Shown here: piece by piece, positions 15,059 to 17,305 of the stretch
How the letters are laid out: each line of letters opens with the position of its first letter
Numbering within the stretch: position 1 is the stretch's first letter
DNA from: JANXVV01 sp038230975
GTDB taxonomy: Bacteria; Planctomycetota; Phycisphaerae; Tepidisphaerales; Tepidisphaeraceae
Direction: 5' to 3'
DNA: 17,305 nucleotides
Assembly (NCBI GenBank): GCA_038230975.1
Contig: JBBRMF010000092.1
Location: forward strand, 1 to 17,305
The notes under the pieces: model-generated
The model's input: the letters and a program-made list of their open reading frames with translations, nothing else
Told to the model about the DNA's origin: nothing
Databases searched by the model: none
Program-made: the position numbers and the translations under genes

Positions 15059-16435
15059 ATGAATATATCTTTTTCGGTACGCATCGTGTTTCTTTGCGCG
15101 TTGAGCGTTGGTTTGTCGCAGGCCGCTCGGGCGCAGGAAGGTGAACGTCCGGCTGGCCCGCCGCAAGGGCAGGGTGGGCCGCGCGGGGGTGGTTCCGGTG
15201 AAGGTCGACGGGGCGGTGGGGGGCCTGGGGGTGGAGGTTTCGGCGGGGCGCCGATGATGTTCGGTGCAGGGCCGTTCGGGGCGCGCGATGCGGTGGCGGA
15301 ATACATGACCACGCTCGGTGAGATCAATCTTTCGCCGGACTTCAACCTTGCGCCAGAACAGAAAGCCAAGATCAAAGTGGCGCGTGATGCGTTCAAAGAA
15401 GAGCAGGCGAAATGGCAAACCGATCATGCCGAGGATCTTCGGAAGATTCAGGAACAGATGATGTCGATGTTTTCGCGTGGTGGGCCGCCGAATCCGGAAT
15501 CGTTTCAGTCGATTAACAAAATGAGGCAGGAATTGCTGGCGTCTTCGCCGGATTCCGATCCAGTTGCACAACGCATTCAGGCGGTGTTGACCGATGCACA
15601 GCGTGCGCAAATTGACGCCTGGCGGGAAGACCCGGCGCATCAACCGCCGAATCCGTTTGGCGGCGGGCAGCAGGTCAACGCGCCCAAAGGAATTGCGCTG
15701 CCCCCTGATTCCATTCCGAAAAAAGCTGGGTTCTATCGTTTGAAGTTTCAGACACAAGTGCAGACTCCCGCTGGGCCGAAGCGCGTGAGTATGGCGTACG
15801 TGCTCTATCTGCCAGAAGGATACGAAGCCTCGCAGGAAAAGTTCCCCGTGATCGTGTTTCTGCACGGTGCGGGCGAGGCCGGAACGGATGGTAATGCTGT
15901 TTTCGCGCACGGCCCGACCGCCGAGTTGCAGCGACAGGGCCCGGGTTCGGCGTTCAACAAGAAATTCCCGTTCGTTCTCATCTGCCCGCAGTGCCCGCCG
16001 CGCGGCGAGCGTTGGGATCAACCGGTGATGCTCAAAGCAATCCTGGCGTTGATGGATGATGTCGGCAATAAAGTTCGATTGGACCCCGATCGCCAATACA
16101 TCACCGGCCTGAGCATGGGCGGCAAAGGCACCTGGCTGCTGGCGATGGAAGCCCCGACGCGCTTCGCCGCCATCGCGCCGCTGGCCGCCGACACGATGGA
16201 TGCCGAAGGTGCCTCGAAATTGAAGAAAATCGCAACGTGGGCGATTGTCGGTGCCGAGGATTTTGGCGGGGCGGTCGAGGCTAATCAGAAGATGGTCGCC
16301 GCCATTCAAGCGGCGGGTGGTAATGCGAAGGTGACCGTCGTGCCGAATGAAGGCCATTTTGTGTGGCCACGGTTTTATTCGGATCCTTCGTTTTATGATT
16401 GGTTTTTGACGCAGAAGCGGGCGAGTGGGAATTGA
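15059..16435 (+). CDS. Secreted alpha/beta-hydrolase esterase with Gly-rich and Spy/CpxP-like N-terminal region
   Basis: Exported 458-aa esterase-like protein. Residues 1-25 are a signal peptide (cut near ARA|QE). Residues 34-75 are almost pure Gly/Pro/Arg. Residues 86-190 are helical and charged, with LAPEQKAKI (97-105) and LTDAQRAQI (177-185). These resemble the LTxxQ repeats of Spy/CpxP-type periplasmic proteins. From about 225 an alpha/beta-hydrolase domain follows: VIVFLHGAGE with the oxyanion HG, GLSMGGKG (350-357) with nucleophile Ser352, Asp401 in GAEDFGG, and His433 in NEGHFVW. This domain resembles planctomycete phospholipase/carboxylesterase and PHB-depolymerase-like proteins; its substrate is unknown. 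ATG 15059 is chosen for AAGGAA 9 nt upstream and the signal peptide; earlier in-frame starts at 14969 and 15041 are less suited. Confidence 0.87.
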   Translation: MNISFSVRIVFLCALSVGLSQAARAQEGERPAGPPQGQGGPRGGGSGEGRRGGGGPGGGGFGGAPMMFGAGPFGARDAVAEYMTTLGEINLSPDFNLAPEQKAKIKVARDAFKEEQAKWQTDHAEDLRKIQEQMMSMFSRGGPPNPESFQSINKMRQELLASSPDSDPVAQRIQAVLTDAQRAQIDAWREDPAHQPPNPFGGGQQVNAPKGIALPPDSIPKKAGFYRLKFQTQVQTPAGPKRVSMAYVLYLPEGYEASQEKFPVIVFLHGAGEAGTDGNAVFAHGPTAELQRQGPGSAFNKKFPFVLICPQCPPRGERWDQPVMLKAILALMDDVGNKVRLDPDRQYITGLSMGGKGTWLLAMEAPTRFAAIAPLAADTMDAEGASKLKKIATWAIVGAEDFGGAVEANQKMVAAIQAAGGNAKVTVVPNEGHFVWPRFYSDPSFYDWFLTQKRASGN

Positions 16436-16502
16436 GATTGTGAAATAATTGGGCCACCGATTAGGCCCGGATAATACTGAACGGGTTCGTCAGCCGGTTG
16501 TG

Positions 16503-16515
16503 GTAGAATTTCGCA
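16503..16515 (+). promoter_or_regulatory. Extended -10 candidate upstream of the zinc-ribbon membrane protein
   Basis: GTAGAATTTCGCA is identical to 14996-15008. Here it is preceded by TG, so TGGTAGAAT (16501-16509) fits an extended -10 (TGnTAnAAT). The -35 region is poor, and the gene start is 205 nt downstream, so assignment to that gene is tentative. Confidence 0.35.
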
Positions 16516-16564
16516 GGTCGGCGGATGTAGAACCGGAAGTGGACGTTGGTTGGTTCGGTGTGCG

Positions 16565-16580
16565 TGTACGATTACGTACA
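16565..16580. repeat. 6-bp perfect inverted repeat between esterase and zinc-ribbon gene
   Basis: TGTACG-ATTA-CGTACA is a perfect inverted repeat of operator size, 55 nt downstream of the extended -10 candidate. The rest of 16436-16714 shows only a weak GGGCC/GGCCC hairpin near 16451-16468 without a T-tract. Confidence 0.3.
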
Positions 16581-16714
16581 TCCACGGAGTCATGTGTGTC
16601 ATGGATCGATTTGGACCCGAAGGGAAATAGTGGGATATTCCTGTCTACCCGCTCCAATGTGGTTTGATCGAAATTAGACCCCACGATCGGGTGCGGTCAT
16701 TGGAAGGTGAATGC

Positions 16715-17233
16715 ATGAAGCAATTGGCGAAGCTGATTCTGCGCTGGGGAACAATCGCTTTTGTGATGGCGTGCTTGATGCTTGCAGTGGCGCAGTATTG
16801 GCCAACCGGGACGACGCGGCGGGCGTTCAGGATGAATTGGAATCACTTCGAATTAACCGGGGATGTGTACCGTCCTCGTGGCGATAGGATGGCATCGAAC
16901 GGGGCGACATGGTGGGGAGGTCCGGGACTTTTTTACGCACATGATAGTTTTTGGCCGTCGAGTCAAACGGGGTTTGATCATTACCGAGTCGAAGCGAGTG
17001 GATGGTGGGTGATGCTTCCAGTATTGACGTTGGGCTTGGCTCATTGGATTGCATGGTGGGATCGACGACGGGAACGATTGAGTATCGCGGCGGGAATGTG
17101 TCATGTTTGCGGGTATGACCTTCGTGCGACGCCGGAGAGGTGCCCGGAGTGCGGGATGGTTGTTGAGCCTCTTGCAAAACCCCCCGAAGATTGGCGGAAC
17201 GCCCGCCCTCACGTCTTCAGAGAGCCTGCCTGA
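16715..17233 (+). CDS. Small membrane protein with C-terminal zinc ribbon
   Basis: Hypothetical 172-aa protein of a kind frequent in planctomycetes. Residues about 9-27 form a first membrane helix (LRWGTIAFVMACLMLAVA). An extracytoplasmic or lumenal stretch of about 75 residues rich in Trp, Gly and Tyr follows, then a second helix near 98-116 (WWVMLPVLTLGLAHWIAWW) and a basic segment RRRERL. The C-terminal zinc ribbon is CHVCGYDLRATPERCPECG with four Cys as two CxxC pairs. Basic residues after the second helix suggest both ends face the cytoplasm. GGAAGGTGA directly upstream supports ATG 16715 over the longer open frame from 16664. No function is known; such ribbons may bind protein partners or nucleic acid. 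Confidence 0.78.
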   Translation: MKQLAKLILRWGTIAFVMACLMLAVAQYWPTGTTRRAFRMNWNHFELTGDVYRPRGDRMASNGATWWGGPGLFYAHDSFWPSSQTGFDHYRVEASGWWVMLPVLTLGLAHWIAWWDRRRERLSIAAGMCHVCGYDLRATPERCPECGMVVEPLAKPPEDWRNARPHVFREPA

Positions 17234-17305
17234 GATTGATTGAAAGTGTACCGCGCTTTGCTCAATCTGTCCAGTGATTTACCCCCCCCCAAGAATATCT
17301 GTAAC

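Noticed and set aside
14876..16357. A 493-residue open frame on the minus strand opposite the esterase
   Set aside because: It is antisense to a protein with signal peptide and full catalytic triad, is rich in Arg/His/Pro with no domain pattern, and is explained by G/C-rich third positions of the esterase.
16451..16468. GGGCC/GGCCC hairpin after the esterase as a terminator
   Set aside because: The stem is only 5 bp with an 8-nt loop and no T-tract follows.
17282..17290. Run of nine C at the right edge
   Set aside because: A homopolymer near the window end with no coding frame across it; nothing further can be said.

Overview
The window looks like a chromosomal piece from a planctomycete, most likely of the Phycisphaerae/Tepidisphaerales type. 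This is inferred from gene content and was not tested by any search. The pointers are a pilin-like protein with an FTLIELLVVIGII leader, a small membrane protein ending in the zinc-ribbon signature CHVCGYDLRATPERCPECG, a Rex repressor, an hpnCDE squalene operon, and many secreted carbohydrate or ester hydrolases. GC is moderate in most genes and clearly higher in the galactosidase-like gene at 9740-12268.

Layout. 70-2178 (+): an NAD-binding epimerase-like protein followed by a dihydrodipicolinate-synthase/N-acetylneuraminate-lyase family aldolase, probably one catabolic operon. It ends in a hairpin/T-tract that belongs to a dispersed repeat family. 2277-5165 (-): three separate genes, namely Rex, a prepilin-leader protein with a predicted beta-propeller and one CxxCH motif, and an exported PAP2 acid phosphatase. 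5421-9458 (+): a tight four-gene run of an OmpH/Skp-like periplasmic protein, hpnC, hpnD and hpnE. The joins are a 2-nt gap, a GTGA overlap and an ATGA overlap, and a terminator follows at 9501. The three hpn products together convert farnesyl diphosphate to squalene, the hopanoid precursor. No squalene-hopene cyclase is in the window.

9584-13031 is the accessory part. A minus-strand gene encodes an 842-residue secreted mosaic: an N-terminal segment, an SGNH-hydrolase-like domain with a damaged first catalytic block, a GH27 alpha-galactosidase-like domain, and a discoidin (F5/8C) domain. Third-position GC jumps at the SGNH/GH27 join. Next to it is a broken DDE transposase, and related 24-bp sequences sit in inverted orientation on the two sides of the locus. 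13027-14160 (-) is an iron-containing alcohol dehydrogenase.

14161-15058 has no gene but is full of structure: three 10-bp tandem units, several hairpins, and a near-perfect 37/38-bp inverted repeat of REP type. 15059-16435 (+) is a secreted esterase with a Gly-rich stretch and a Spy/CpxP-like helical region before its alpha/beta-hydrolase domain. 16715-17233 (+) is a small membrane protein with a zinc ribbon. No tRNA, rRNA or CRISPR array was seen.
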